From Actinomycetota bacterium (lineage in GTDB: Bacteria > Actinomycetota > Acidimicrobiia > Acidimicrobiales > Ilumatobacteraceae), in the NCBI GenBank assembly GCA_029978335.1, contig JAPOJQ010000010.1, positions 1 through 50,876 of the forward strand: a stretch of DNA of 50,876 nucleotides, read 5' to 3'. This document shows positions 28,357 to 37,343 of this stretch, piece by piece; position 1 is the first letter of the stretch, and each line of letters begins with the position of its first letter. Made by a program: the position numbers and the translations under genes. Below the pieces are notes generated by a model. That model had not been told where the DNA came from. It did not search any database and worked only from the letters and a program-made list of their open reading frames with translations.

Positions 28357-29276
28357 TGGCGTTGCTCTCTCGAGTCGCTGATCGCGTGTACTGGGGTGCC
28401 CGCTACATCGAGCGTGCTGAGGACACGGCGCGTGTGCTGCGAGCGTTTGGCGACTTGTATGTCGACTTCCCAGTTGCTGCAGGTTTGACATGGGGGCCAT
28501 TGGTCGCGATCACCGGTGAGCCGCCGCTGACCGATGATGCGGGCGACCGGGGCGAGCAAGCCGTGCTGCATCGCCTCATTGCCGACCGGTCACACCCTGG
28601 TTCGATTGTGTCGACGATTGAGTTCGCCCGCGAGAACCTGCGCACGACTCGTGAGGTCATGCCGCGCGAAGCGTGGCAAGCGATTAACCAGCTCGCGCAG
28701 CTATCACGCGATGAGGCCACACGAGCGGTCGGACGACGGACCCGGGATTGGTTCCTGTCACGAGTGATTGAGATCAGCCGCCGACTCGATGGGGTATTGG
28801 AATCGACGATGACCCGTGATGCCGCCTGGCATATGTGGCGGCTTGGCCGCCTTGTCGAGCGTGCCGACATGACGACGCGGGTCCTCGGTGTGCGGGCAGC
28901 CGCCCTCCTTCGGTCCCCTCTCGATGGACTTGATGAGGTGCAGTGGATGGGTGTCCTTCGCTCTGTCTCGGCACTGCAGATGTATCAACGCGCCGTACGT
29001 GGCCCGATCGAGTCGAGCGACGTGTTGCGGTTCTTGCTCTTTCACGAGGGTTTCCCGAGATCGGTGCGCAGTTGCCTCGTCGGTATTCAGGCCGAAGTGC
29101 TGGCGCTTCCAGATCCTGCCGGTGTCATTGCTCAGGTGGGCGAGGTCGTAGCGGCTCTTGATGCCTGCGACCCAGACGCCCATGATGGATGGGCAATCGA
29201 TGCGGACATGGACCGCCTTCAAGTGGCGATTGCGGACCTCGATCGTGCCATCATCGCAAGGTTCTTCACATGGTGA
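28356..29276 (+). CDS. Alpha-E domain protein (DUF403)
   Basis: A 306-residue all-helical protein that starts LLSRVADRVYWGARYIERAEDTARVLRAF, the family hallmark. Conserved segments include SIVSTIEFARENLRTTREVMPREAWQ, AAWHMWRLGRLVERADMTTRVLGVRA and FLLFHEGFPRSVRSCL. Its role is unproven; it nearly always accompanies circularly permuted ATP-grasp ligases. The ATG at 28356 overlaps the ATP-grasp stop (TGATG), and its own stop overlaps the fused gene, giving tight coupling. Confidence 0.89.
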   Translation: MALLSRVADRVYWGARYIERAEDTARVLRAFGDLYVDFPVAAGLTWGPLVAITGEPPLTDDAGDRGEQAVLHRLIADRSHPGSIVSTIEFARENLRTTREVMPREAWQAINQLAQLSRDEATRAVGRRTRDWFLSRVIEISRRLDGVLESTMTRDAAWHMWRLGRLVERADMTTRVLGVRAAALLRSPLDGLDEVQWMGVLRSVSALQMYQRAVRGPIESSDVLRFLLFHEGFPRSVRSCLVGIQAEVLALPDPAGVIAQVGEVVAALDACDPDAHDGWAIDADMDRLQVAIADLDRAIIARFFTW

Positions 29277-31429
29277 TGTCCGACACCCCTTTGCATGACG
29301 TGCTGAGCGACCCCGCGCGACTGAGCGCGTGGCGCGAACGCGCCGATCGCCTGCTTGAAGCAGAGGGTGCTGGCCATCTGGTCCACGATTTGCCGGTGCG
29401 GGCCGATGGCCGCTCAACGTCGGCAACGAGTCGCCCGTGGCGGCTTGATCCGATCCCGATCACGATGGGTCGGGCGGTGCATGAGTGGCTTGCCACCTCG
29501 ATAGCGGAGCGGATGCGGGCGCTCGATGTGGTGTTGGCTGATCTCTATGGTGATGGTGGGTTGATCCGCTCGGGCGCCGTGCCCGCGGAAGCGCTGTACG
29601 GCTCTGGATCATTTCGCTCAGAGGCGATCGGGTCGTCACCGCGCCGCTGGCTGACCGTGTATGCCGTTGACCTCATCGAATCGGACGACGGCGTGTGGCA
29701 CATCGTGCAGGACCTCACCGATGCGCCGGTCGGTATTGGCTACACGTTGCTCGACCGGTCGGTGATGGCCCGCGTTGCCCCGGCAGAGATGGCATCAGCC
29801 GGTGTCACGCCACTCCATGGCTTTGCCGATGCGATGCGTTCTTCGCTTGCGGCCTGCTCATCGAGCGATAGCCCCCGACTCGTCGTGTTCTCTGGTGGCA
29901 TCGAGCATCCCTCGTATGTGGAGCAGGCGTACCTCGCGGTGCAACTCGGCGTGAATCTTGTGGAAGGTTCTGATCTGGTCGTGCGTCAGCGGCGGCTCTG
30001 GATCCGCACACTTGACGGCCTCGAGCCGGTTGACGTCGTGCTGCGCCGACTGGAGGACGGTGGAGTTGATCCTCTCCAAGTGGCCTCGGTGGGCTCTGCT
30101 GGGGTGCCCGGGCTCGTAGCGGCGAGCCGTTCGGGCGGTGTGGCATTGGCCAACGCATTTGGCAGTGGCGTCATCGAGGCGCTGGGAAGGTCGGGGCATC
30201 TCGAGGATGCCATCGCAGCAGCCTCGCCGCTCGGCGCAGCCTTGCGCACTCTCCCTGAGGGTGGTGTGTCGCCCCGAATGCATCCGATGGTCGGCGATGA
30301 CGGTCCGATCGAAGCACCGGTGGTGATCCGTATGTTTGCCGTTGATGACGGTGAACGTGTCACGGTCTTGCCGGGCGGATCGGGTCGAGTGCTCGCTCCT
30401 GGTGACGATCCGGCAAATCCCACCGCAGGTGTGGCCAAAGACGTCTGGGCACTTGGGGTTCCCGTTCGGCCAATGCCGAGCAGGGTGCTGCCCCAAGTCG
30501 ATTTTGGCGCCTCGGTGCCGACCCGTGTTGCCGACTCTCTGCACTGGATGAACCGTGCGGCGGAACGAGCCGAAACCATTACTCGTGTGCTTCGTGCGGT
30601 CGCCGCATCATTTGATGAGGATCCCGGATTGATGCACGTCGATGCGGAGCGTCGACCAGAGCGTGCAGCGGCGATGCTGCGGGCACTGATCGCACCGAAC
30701 GCAACAGCGGCTCACATGGATGTCGATGGTGGAATCAGCGACTATTCGACAGCGGTTGATGCCGCCACAAGTGAACTCTCGCGTCAGATTGGTTCGGTGT
30801 TGAGCGAGGCAATCACCGTGCGTGAGTACCTGTCGACAACGGCCGGTCGCCTCTTGGCACATCTGGCCCACGTGCGATCGTCCTTGGCTTCGACGCGGCT
30901 TGATGTTGATCGTCTCGATGGGCTTCTCGTCGACTTTGCGGCGCTCGCAGGCCTGTGGAACGAATCAACCGTTCGAGGTCCAGCGTGGCGTATTGGCGAT
31001 CTCGGTCGTCGACTCGAACGCGCATCATTGACCTATCGACTGGTGTCGGCGGGCCTCACCCCGGGGGCGGGCGAGCCGCTCATCGCAGGAAGCCCTGCCG
31101 CATGGGCGGCGGAGATCACGCTGGCGGGTTGTGAGAGTTTGGTTGCCTATCGGCGTCGACACCGCAGCGATGTGGAGCGTCGAGCTGCGGTTTCGCTCGT
31201 GGTCGATGACGCGGCCAATCCCCGTTCAGTTCGTTCCTCGTTGACCTCGGTCGCGCGCCATGCAGACGCCATTAACTGGGACGACGGGCGTAAGTTGCTC
31301 GCCGCGGTGGGCGCCACGATCGACCCGGCCTCGCTCAGCGGACTGCTCCATGCGCTTGATATGAGTGTGGTGTCGCGGTGGTTCTCGGCACCGACCGATC
31401 CGGTGCCGATGTCGGGTGTGGGACGATGA
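29276..31429 (+). CDS. Fusion of a degenerate circularly permuted ATP-grasp domain and an alpha-E domain
   Basis: A 717-residue fusion. Residues of about 1-415 match the ATP-grasp protein at 26935 in outline (LYGDGGLIRSGAVPAEAL, QAYLAVQLGVNLVEGSDLVV, GLVAASRSGGVALANAFGSG), and 418-717 match the alpha-E protein (VADSLHWMNRAAERAETITRVLRA). The ATP-grasp half has lost its motifs: the EDN triplet is Gln145-Asp146-Leu147, the KPANESGGYG loop is missing, and VDLRPF reads VVIRMF. It is therefore probably a non-catalytic partner. ATG 29276 overlaps the previous stop; ATG 29270 is also possible. Confidence 0.86.
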   Translation: MSDTPLHDVLSDPARLSAWRERADRLLEAEGAGHLVHDLPVRADGRSTSATSRPWRLDPIPITMGRAVHEWLATSIAERMRALDVVLADLYGDGGLIRSGAVPAEALYGSGSFRSEAIGSSPRRWLTVYAVDLIESDDGVWHIVQDLTDAPVGIGYTLLDRSVMARVAPAEMASAGVTPLHGFADAMRSSLAACSSSDSPRLVVFSGGIEHPSYVEQAYLAVQLGVNLVEGSDLVVRQRRLWIRTLDGLEPVDVVLRRLEDGGVDPLQVASVGSAGVPGLVAASRSGGVALANAFGSGVIEALGRSGHLEDAIAAASPLGAALRTLPEGGVSPRMHPMVGDDGPIEAPVVIRMFAVDDGERVTVLPGGSGRVLAPGDDPANPTAGVAKDVWALGVPVRPMPSRVLPQVDFGASVPTRVADSLHWMNRAAERAETITRVLRAVAASFDEDPGLMHVDAERRPERAAAMLRALIAPNATAAHMDVDGGISDYSTAVDAATSELSRQIGSVLSEAITVREYLSTTAGRLLAHLAHVRSSLASTRLDVDRLDGLLVDFAALAGLWNESTVRGPAWRIGDLGRRLERASLTYRLVSAGLTPGAGEPLIAGSPAAWAAEITLAGCESLVAYRRRHRSDVERRAAVSLVVDDAANPRSVRSSLTSVARHADAINWDDGRKLLAAVGATIDPASLSGLLHALDMSVVSRWFSAPTDPVPMSGVGR

Positions 31430-32334
31430 CTCGGCGCTATCGGGTCGTGCACCGAACCGAGTATCGCTATGGAGCGTCGATGACTGACGGGTATTCCGTG
31501 GCGATGGTGACGCCGCGGTCAACCCTTCGTCAGCGGGTGGTATCGGCCGAGGTCACTGCACTGCCTGAGCCCGATGAGCAAGACGAGCGCAACGACCAGT
31601 GGGGCAATCGCGTGCTGCAGTTCGGGGTCCATCGTGCGCACGATTCCTCGGTCATCGAGTCGATCGCCATTGTCGATCTCGACGACGCTCCGGCACCAAG
31701 TGATGACACGCCGTGGGAGGACGTGGCGGCGATGATGTCGACGATCGATGGGGATGCTGCGCTCGACGTTCGACCATTCCTTGCCTCGTCGTCGTTTATC
31801 GACTTGGCGGCGAATGGTGACGCGCTGAGTGAACTCGCTCGGTCATCGTTCGCGTCGGGGCTCGGCGTGATCGATGGCGCTCGCCGGTTGTGCGAAGCGA
31901 TCAATGAGGGTTTTGACTTCGATCCGACGTTCTCTGAAATCTCGACACCGATTGCCGATGTCGTCTTGCACCGCCGGGGCGTCTGTCAAGACTTTGCCCA
32001 TCTCGCTATTGGAGCGCTGCGGTCGATCGGCCTTGCTGCTCGATATGTGAGCGGCTACATCGAAACCGAGCCGCCGCCCGGGGCGGAGCGACTCGTTGGC
32101 GCTGATGCGTCTCATGCCTGGTGCTCGATCTGGACACCGCTCGACGGTTGGGTCGATTTCGATCCGACCAATGGGCACCTCCCAGTGGACCGACACGTCA
32201 CCGTCGCGTGGGGGCGCGACTATGCCGATGTGGTTCCCGTGCGAGGGGTCGTGATCGGTCCTGCTGCTGATCAGCAGTTGACGGTGTCGGTTGACGTTGC
32301 TGCAGTTGACGTCAGCACCATCGACGGCCGGTGA
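31426..32334 (+). CDS. Transglutaminase-like cysteine protease family protein
   Basis: A 302-residue protein with an N-terminal beta domain (YRVVHRTEYRYGASMTDGYSVAMVTPR) and a C-terminal transglutaminase core. The catalytic triad is Cys187 (GVCQDFAH), His230 (ASHAWCSI) and Asp246 (FDPTNG). Members encoded beside ATP-grasp/alpha-E genes are predicted to cleave or transfer amide bonds in the product. It is cytoplasmic, with no signal peptide. The ATG at 31426 overlaps the fusion gene stop (ATGA), making it the fourth gene of the operon. Its stop abuts the stop of the convergent gene through TGATCA. Confidence 0.9.
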   Translation: MTRRYRVVHRTEYRYGASMTDGYSVAMVTPRSTLRQRVVSAEVTALPEPDEQDERNDQWGNRVLQFGVHRAHDSSVIESIAIVDLDDAPAPSDDTPWEDVAAMMSTIDGDAALDVRPFLASSSFIDLAANGDALSELARSSFASGLGVIDGARRLCEAINEGFDFDPTFSEISTPIADVVLHRRGVCQDFAHLAIGALRSIGLAARYVSGYIETEPPPGAERLVGADASHAWCSIWTPLDGWVDFDPTNGHLPVDRHVTVAWGRDYADVVPVRGVVIGPAADQQLTVSVDVAAVDVSTIDGR

Positions 32335-32928
32335 TCAGCGACGCTTGGCGCTCTGTGACTGTTCGCGACGCGCTTGTGCTTCGGCCTGTTTACGAGCCTT
32401 GGCTTCCTTGCGCTTGGCCTTGAGCGCCTCGCGTTCGGCACTGTCAGCAGATGGTGTCGATATCGGGGCCGCCATGGGGCGAGATTCGACCGGAGGCAAC
32501 TTCAAGACGTCGTCGTGCTTCAAGAAGTTGCGCAAAATCGGTGCAGCATTTGCTTCACCATTGATTGCATCCGCGAGCATCATGCGGGTGGTGGCGAGCC
32601 CGTGGCGTTCGATGATGCCGGGCAGGACCGCTTGGAGGTCTTCGGTCGATGGATGTTCAGCATGTTCACCGAGTTGTTCGACGCAATCCTCGTAGCACTT
32701 TCGGGCCAAGATGAACACGATGCTTTCGAGCGTGCCGTCGAGGCGTCCGCGCGATGCAGCATCACGGAGATGAACCGGATCGAGTTCGCCGGGAACGACG
32801 CTCTGTAAGGCCTCGAGTGGTTCTTCGTCGAGGTCGGCCACCAAGGCCGCGAGTTCCTCGTCGGTGGCGAGCGAAAGTGTGCGGTCGAGGAGTCCAAGGG
32901 ACTGCAGACGGGTCTTCACCTGATTCAC
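32335..32928 (-). CDS. Unknown protein with a basic Lys/Arg/Ala-rich tail
   Basis: A 197-residue protein of no family I recognise. The first 150 residues look helical (TRLQSLGLLDRTLSLATDEELAALVADLDE; FILARKCYEDCVEQLGEHAEHP; ILRNFLKHDDVLKLP). The last 45 are a Lys/Arg/Ala/Gln-rich, probably coiled or disordered tail able to bind nucleic acid. GTG at 32928 is the chosen start, because the frame upstream runs antisense to the ATPase gene; GTG 32919 is also possible. It diverges from the ATPase gene across about 105 bases. Confidence 0.62.
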   Translation of the reverse strand: MNQVKTRLQSLGLLDRTLSLATDEELAALVADLDEEPLEALQSVVPGELDPVHLRDAASRGRLDGTLESIVFILARKCYEDCVEQLGEHAEHPSTEDLQAVLPGIIERHGLATTRMMLADAINGEANAAPILRNFLKHDDVLKLPPVESRPMAAPISTPSADSAEREALKAKRKEAKARKQAEAQARREQSQSAKRR

Positions 32929-32982
32929 GACCTTGAGGCTACCGGCGGGCGGCCCGTGGGTGAGGTGCGCTAGCGTCTGGAC

Positions 32983-32996
32983 TGTAACCGCTTTCA
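32983..32996. promoter_or_regulatory. LacI-family operator upstream of the MalK/UgpC ATPase gene
   Basis: TGTAACCGCTTTCA matches the LacI-family palindrome TGTAAGCGCTTACA at 12 of 14 bases, with the central CG intact. It lies 37 bases before the ATG of the ATPase gene, in the divergent gap. A related site occurs upstream of the lacI gene in this window (37280-37293), so the same repressor may act on both. Confidence 0.62.
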
Positions 32997-33033
32997 GGTG
33001 GTTGGATGTTCCGACAGTCTCAAAGGGGGAACC

Positions 33034-34203
33034 ATGGCAACCGTGACACTCGCAGGGGTCAACAAGGTTTACGACAACGGCTATCACGCCATTCACGACC
33101 TGTCGCTCGACATCATCGACGGCGAGTTCCTCGTGCTCGTTGGGCCGTCCGGCTGCGGTAAATCGACGGCGCTGCGCATGATCGCCGGCCTCGAGACGAT
33201 CACCTCCGGCGAGATGAAGATCGGCGATCGGGTCGTGAACGACGTGGAGCCCAAAGACCGCGACATCGCCATGGTGTTCCAGAACTATGCGCTGTATCCA
33301 CACATGTCGGTGGCCGACAACATCGGCTTCGCGCTCAAACTCGCCAAGGTGCCCAAAGAAGAGATCGCAGCACGGGTGCAGCGCGCCGCCGAGATTCTCG
33401 AACTGACGACCTACCTCGACCGCAAGCCTGGCCAACTCTCGGGCGGTCAGCGTCAGCGTGTCGCCATGGGTCGTGCCATCGTCCGTCAGCCCGCAGCGTT
33501 CTTGATGGACGAGCCACTGTCGAACCTCGATGCCAAGTTGCGCGTGCAGATGCGCGCCGAAATCGCAGCGCTCCAGCGCTCGCTTGGTGTCACCACCTTC
33601 TACGTCACCCACGACCAGGTCGAAGCCATGACGATGGGCGACCGCGTGGCGGTCATCAAAGACGGCTACCTCCAACAGGTTGACACCCCGCAGAATCTCT
33701 ACGACCGTCCGGTCAATGTCTTCGTGGCGGCCTTCATCGGTTCGCCGTCGATGAACCTCTTCGACGGTCGCCTCGCCGTGGCGGGCGACTCCGCAACGGT
33801 GACCCTCGGATCACAGACGATCTCGCTGGGTGCTGGCGTGCTCGCTGCTCGACCAGCACTGCGCAACTACGACGGGCGCAACGTGGTGGTCGGCATCCGA
33901 CCGGAGGATTTCGAAGATATCGAGTTCGCCGGTGATGCCACTGGACGCACGCTCACGGCGCCGGTGAAACTCATCGAAGCGCTCGGCTCAGAGCTCATGG
34001 TGCACTTCTCGATGGACGCGCCAACGGTCGATTCGGGCGATCCGGACGCTCCCGAAACCCAGCCCGTTGACGGGCAAGCCAATGCCGTGGGACGGTTCAA
34101 TCCGCGGTCACGGGTGCGGTCCGGTGACACGGCGACCATCGCCGTGTCGACCGAGAACCTGCACTTCTTCGACGCCGAGTCGCGTCTCGCCATCTGGTCC
34201 TGA
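33034..34203 (+). CDS. Sugar ABC importer ATPase, MalK/UgpC (MsmK) type
   Basis: A 389-residue ATPase of the carbohydrate-uptake type. It has Walker A GPSGCGKS (residues 37-44), Q-loop [12 protein letters not shown], signature [14 protein letters not shown], Walker B ([12 protein letters not shown]) and H-loop ([12 protein letters not shown]). A C-terminal TOBE/regulatory domain follows from about residue 240 ([18 protein letters not shown]). AAAGGGGGA is a good ribosome site for the ATG at 33034. No permease or binding protein is next to it, as for the shared MsmK-type ATPases that serve several sugar importers. A LacI-type operator lies in its promoter region. Confidence 0.9.
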   Translation: MATVTLAGVNKVYDNGYHAIHDLSLDIIDGEFLVLVGPSGCGKSTALRMIAGLETITSGEMKIGDRVVNDVEPKDRDIAMVFQNYALYPHMSVADNIGFALKLAKVPKEEIAARVQRAAEILELTTYLDRKPGQLSGGQRQRVAMGRAIVRQPAAFLMDEPLSNLDAKLRVQMRAEIAALQRSLGVTTFYVTHDQVEAMTMGDRVAVIKDGYLQQVDTPQNLYDRPVNVFVAAFIGSPSMNLFDGRLAVAGDSATVTLGSQTISLGAGVLAARPALRNYDGRNVVVGIRPEDFEDIEFAGDATGRTLTAPVKLIEALGSELMVHFSMDAPTVDSGDPDAPETQPVDGQANAVGRFNPRSRVRSGDTATIAVSTENLHFFDAESRLAIWS

Positions 34204-34218
34204 CGCCGCAGCCTGACG

Positions 34219-34240
34219 CTCAGCCCCAGCGGGGCTTGAG
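34219..34240. terminator. Possible hairpin at the ATPase/monooxygenase convergent junction
   Basis: CTCAGCCCC and GGGGCTTGAG flank a three-base AGC loop, with one bulged base. The structure covers the last codons of the monooxygenase gene and lies 16 bases after the ATPase stop. There is no T-run, so termination in either direction is only a possibility. Confidence 0.3.
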
Positions 34241-35302
34241 CGGCGAGTGGTTCATGCGCGCAAGCACGTAACGAGCGAAGAGATCGCACTCGTCTTTGTG
34301 CGGGTAACCCGACAGCACGAACGCACCGATGCCGGCATCGCGGTAGGCCTCGAGCTTGGCGAGCACCTGATCGGGATCACCGACGATCGCAGCACCCGCA
34401 CCGCTTCGAGCCCGACCGATACCGGTCCACAGGTTCGCCTCGGCGTATCCGTCATCACCAGCAGAGTCGCGCAAGGCAGCTTGGCGTTGCACACCGACCG
34501 AGGCGGCGTCGAGCGAACGATTCCGGATCTCGGCGCCGGTGTCGGCATCGAGCTTGGAGAGCAGTCGATCGGCCGCGGCTCGGGCCTCGGCTTCGGTCTC
34601 GCGAACGATCACGTGGGTGCGGAGACCGCACACGAGTTCACGCCCGTATGCGGCGGCGCGCTGGTTCATTTCTGCCACGGTCGCGCCAACCGATGCGACG
34701 GTGTCGGGCCACGTGAGGAACACATCAGCCTCGGCGGCGGCAACATCTTTCGCGTCCTCGGAGAACCCGCCGAAGTAGAACGGCGGACACCGGCCATCGA
34801 CGGTTGCAGCCCGCGGCGGGTCAAGCGACAGCTTCACGAACTCGCCGTCCATCTCAAGATGCTCGCCATTCAGCAGGATCCGCAGCGCCTGCATCCATTC
34901 ACGGGTGCGCTGATAGCGCGGGCCCGACGGCAGGGTCTCGCCTGGGATGTCGGACGAGATGATGTTGATCGTCAATCGTCCGCCAGCGAACTGATCAATG
35001 CTGGCCAGCTGTCGAGCCAACTGTGGCACCCACATCTCGCCGATACGGACCGCCAGCAACAGGTTGATGTTCGTCGTGTGCGTCGCGATCGCCGCAGCGA
35101 AGGCGGTGGAGTCGATACCGAGGCCGTAGCCGGACGGCAACAGCACGTTGTCGAATCCGTTGCGGTCTGCGGTACGCACGATGTCCGAGCAGTGCGGCCA
35201 GGAACTTGCGAGTGACGGATCGGGAACACCGAGAAACTCGTAGTCGTCATCGCAGAGCGCGCCGAACCAGGCGACCTCGACGGGGGTGGATGAATCGGTC
35301 AT
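34220..35302 (-). CDS. SsuD-like FMN-dependent (LLM class) sulfonate monooxygenase
   Basis: A 360-residue bacterial-luciferase-fold enzyme close to alkanesulfonate monooxygenase SsuD. Segments that align with E. coli SsuD include LLAVRIGEMWVPQLARQLASID, YFGGFSEDAK, FLTWPD (Trp196), LRTHVIVRET (Arg226 and His228), NLWTGIGRARSGAGAAIVGD (Arg297) and VLSGYPH (Tyr331). The SsuD active-site Cys54 is not kept. Such enzymes split a C-S bond with reduced FMN and oxygen, giving sulfite and an aldehyde. It overlaps the aldo/keto reductase gene (ATGA). The sulfonate substrate is unknown; a sulfosugar is a live option. Confidence 0.86.
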   Translation of the reverse strand: MTDSSTPVEVAWFGALCDDDYEFLGVPDPSLASSWPHCSDIVRTADRNGFDNVLLPSGYGLGIDSTAFAAAIATHTTNINLLLAVRIGEMWVPQLARQLASIDQFAGGRLTINIISSDIPGETLPSGPRYQRTREWMQALRILLNGEHLEMDGEFVKLSLDPPRAATVDGRCPPFYFGGFSEDAKDVAAAEADVFLTWPDTVASVGATVAEMNQRAAAYGRELVCGLRTHVIVRETEAEARAAADRLLSKLDADTGAEIRNRSLDAASVGVQRQAALRDSAGDDGYAEANLWTGIGRARSGAGAAIVGDPDQVLAKLEAYRDAGIGAFVLSGYPHKDECDLFARYVLARMNHSPLKPRWG

Positions 35303-36198
35303 GGCAGGGGTCTCCCTTCGGATGCCTGGACGATGGCGTAGACGTCGGACCGGTCCAGACGGACCGACGCTGCAGCGGTGGCCTCAGCGATGCGCTCGGG
35401 ACGCTGGGTCCCGATGATTGCCACAGGTCGCGCTGGATGGGCGAGGACGAACGCAAGAGCGACCGTCGCACGATCGGTGGATTCACGTGCTGCAATCTCG
35501 TCGAGCACGCTGACCAATTCCGCTGGCAGGCCCGAACCGGTGGCGAGGCGGCCGCCGGCAAGAGGGCTCCATGCGAGCGGCAGCACCCCTGATCGCATGC
35601 ACATGTCCATGGTGCCGTCGCGCATCGGCGCCAGTTCTGCGGCGGAGAATTCGGGCTGGGTGCTCACGATGGGAAATGGCAGGTGGGCGGCGAGCGCCTC
35701 GGTCTGGGCGACGGTGTGGTTCGACACACCGACCTCGCGGATCTTGCCCTCGGTGCGCAGCGCAGCGAGCGTGGCGGCGACTTCTGCCGGGTGGGCGAAC
35801 ATGTCGGGTCGGTGGATCTGATAGAGGTCGATCGTGTCGACGCCGAGTCGACGAAGCGAGTCTTCGCACGCGGCTCGAAGCCCCTCGGGGGATGAGTCGT
35901 ACGGCACCGGCGGCTTGATCCCGCCTTTGGTGGCGAGCACCATGCGGTCACGCAATCCGGGTGTGGTGCGCAACACCTCACCGAGCGCCTCCTCAACGCT
36001 GCCGAAGCCGGTGCCATTCCAGTCGAGGCCGTAGACGTCGGCGGTGTCGATGAGGTTGAGACCGTGATCGAGGGCGGACTCGACGAGCGCACGGCGACGG
36101 TCGAGATCGGCGTCGGTGAATCGCCACATACCGAAGGCAATCGCACCGACCTCGCCGAGCGAGCCGAGCATGCGGGGTGTGGGGTCGACGAGGGTCAT
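35299..36198 (-). CDS. Aldo/keto reductase
   Basis: A 299-residue TIM-barrel NAD(P)H reductase. The catalytic tetrad is visible: Asp and Tyr in DTADVYG, Lys in LATKGG and His in YQIHRPD. The C-terminal cofactor site is IIGTQRPERIAEA. It overlaps lacI upstream and the SsuD-like gene downstream, each by four bases, so the three are one translation-coupled operon. A reductase next to a C-S cleaving monooxygenase could reduce the aldehyde or keto-sugar formed. Confidence 0.89.
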   Translation of the reverse strand: MTLVDPTPRMLGSLGEVGAIAFGMWRFTDADLDRRRALVESALDHGLNLIDTADVYGLDWNGTGFGSVEEALGEVLRTTPGLRDRMVLATKGGIKPPVPYDSSPEGLRAACEDSLRRLGVDTIDLYQIHRPDMFAHPAEVAATLAALRTEGKIREVGVSNHTVAQTEALAAHLPFPIVSTQPEFSAAELAPMRDGTMDMCMRSGVLPLAWSPLAGGRLATGSGLPAELVSVLDEIAARESTDRATVALAFVLAHPARPVAIIGTQRPERIAEATAAASVRLDRSDVYAIVQASEGRPLP

Positions 36199-37256
36199 GT
36201 GAGCTCCTGTTCGGGTCGTGCGTTGGGTGAGGTGGAGGTGCGTGACACCAGTGAGACGTCGTGGCAGCGATGTTCGACGACAGTGCCATCCGGCGCGCTG
36301 AGTTGGTCGAGGAGCAGCCGGGCCGCGGTGGAACCGTGACCGGACACGTCCTGGGCGATGGTGGTCAATCCGATCACGGCTGACATCTCGTGATCATCGA
36401 CACCGATGATCGACACGTCGTTAGGAACACGCAGTCCGTGTTCGCGCGCTGAACGGTGCACGCCGAACGCCATCTCGTCACTCAGGGCGAACACGGCAGT
36501 TGGTGGATCGTCGCGGGAGAACAATTCGTTGCCAGCTGCAGCGCCGCCGTCGACGGTGAAACCACCCGGCAGCACCATCGACGCGTCGAGCGACAGCCCG
36601 GATTCGGCGAGCGTGCTGGTGCAACCGGCGAGCCGTAGCCGGGGCACGGCAAAACGGAACGGGTCAAGCTGCTGATCGCCGATAGCGCCGACGACAGCGA
36701 TGCGAGTGTGGCCAAGTTCGAGCAGATGTCGGGTGGCGATCTCACCGACCATGCGATCGTCGATACCGACGGTTGGGAAACCGCCGCTGGCCGCGCCGAT
36801 CGAGACGACCTCGATACCGATGTCATGGAAACGGTCGACGTGCGAGTCAGCGAGCGCGTAATCGACGAAGATCAGACCATCAACCCGGCGGCGAAGCCGA
36901 GCAGAGTCATCGGCGAGCCGATCGAGATGTTCATGTGATGCTGCAGACATGACGATGAGGTCATGCCCCTCGATGGCGCAGATTGCCTCAATACCGGCAA
37001 CGATTTGGGCGAAATACCACCCGCTGAGGAGCGGCACGACCACACCGATGGTGCCAGTGCGGCCAGAGGCGAGTCTCGTCGCTGCTGGATCGGGGTGATA
37101 GTCGAGCCGTGCGGCAGTATCGACGACGACTTGTCGTGTTGCCGGCGCCACATTCGGCAGTCCGCGCAAGGCGCGGCTCACCGTGGCGACCGAGACGCCA
37201 GCCGCCGCTGCAACGTCATCGATCGTCGCGCGATCCCGAGCTGCTCTCTGCGGCAT
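36195..37256 (-). CDS. LacI-family transcriptional repressor
   Basis: A 353-residue regulator. The N-terminal helix-turn-helix ATIDDVAAAAGVSVATVSRAL and hinge helix (HPDPAATRLASGRTG) bind DNA, and the rest is a periplasmic-binding-protein-like effector domain (GTIGVVVPLLSGWYF; VDGLIFVDYA; SIIGVDDHEMSAVIGLTTIAQD). It heads the operon with the aldo/keto reductase and SsuD-like genes. An operator-like dyad 24 bases upstream of its ATG suggests autoregulation, and a second one precedes the MalK-type ATPase. The inducer is unknown. Confidence 0.92.
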   Translation of the reverse strand: MPQRAARDRATIDDVAAAAGVSVATVSRALRGLPNVAPATRQVVVDTAARLDYHPDPAATRLASGRTGTIGVVVPLLSGWYFAQIVAGIEAICAIEGHDLIVMSAASHEHLDRLADDSARLRRRVDGLIFVDYALADSHVDRFHDIGIEVVSIGAASGGFPTVGIDDRMVGEIATRHLLELGHTRIAVVGAIGDQQLDPFRFAVPRLRLAGCTSTLAESGLSLDASMVLPGGFTVDGGAAAGNELFSRDDPPTAVFALSDEMAFGVHRSAREHGLRVPNDVSIIGVDDHEMSAVIGLTTIAQDVSGHGSTAARLLLDQLSAPDGTVVEHRCHDVSLVSRTSTSPNARPEQELT

Positions 37257-37279
37257 GCGAACAGCCTACGGAGACTCGT

Positions 37280-37293
37280 TGGAGGCGCTTACA
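37280..37293. promoter_or_regulatory. LacI-family operator between lacI and deoC
   Basis: TGGAGGCGCTTACA matches TGTAAGCGCTTACA at 12 of 14 bases; one half-site is perfect. It sits 24 bases before lacI and 51 bases before the divergent deoC, so binding could affect both genes. Confidence 0.6.
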
Positions 37294-37343
37294 GCGACCT
37301 TCGACCCTGTTCGTTGACATGGCCCAGGGCCTAGGTTGACGTC

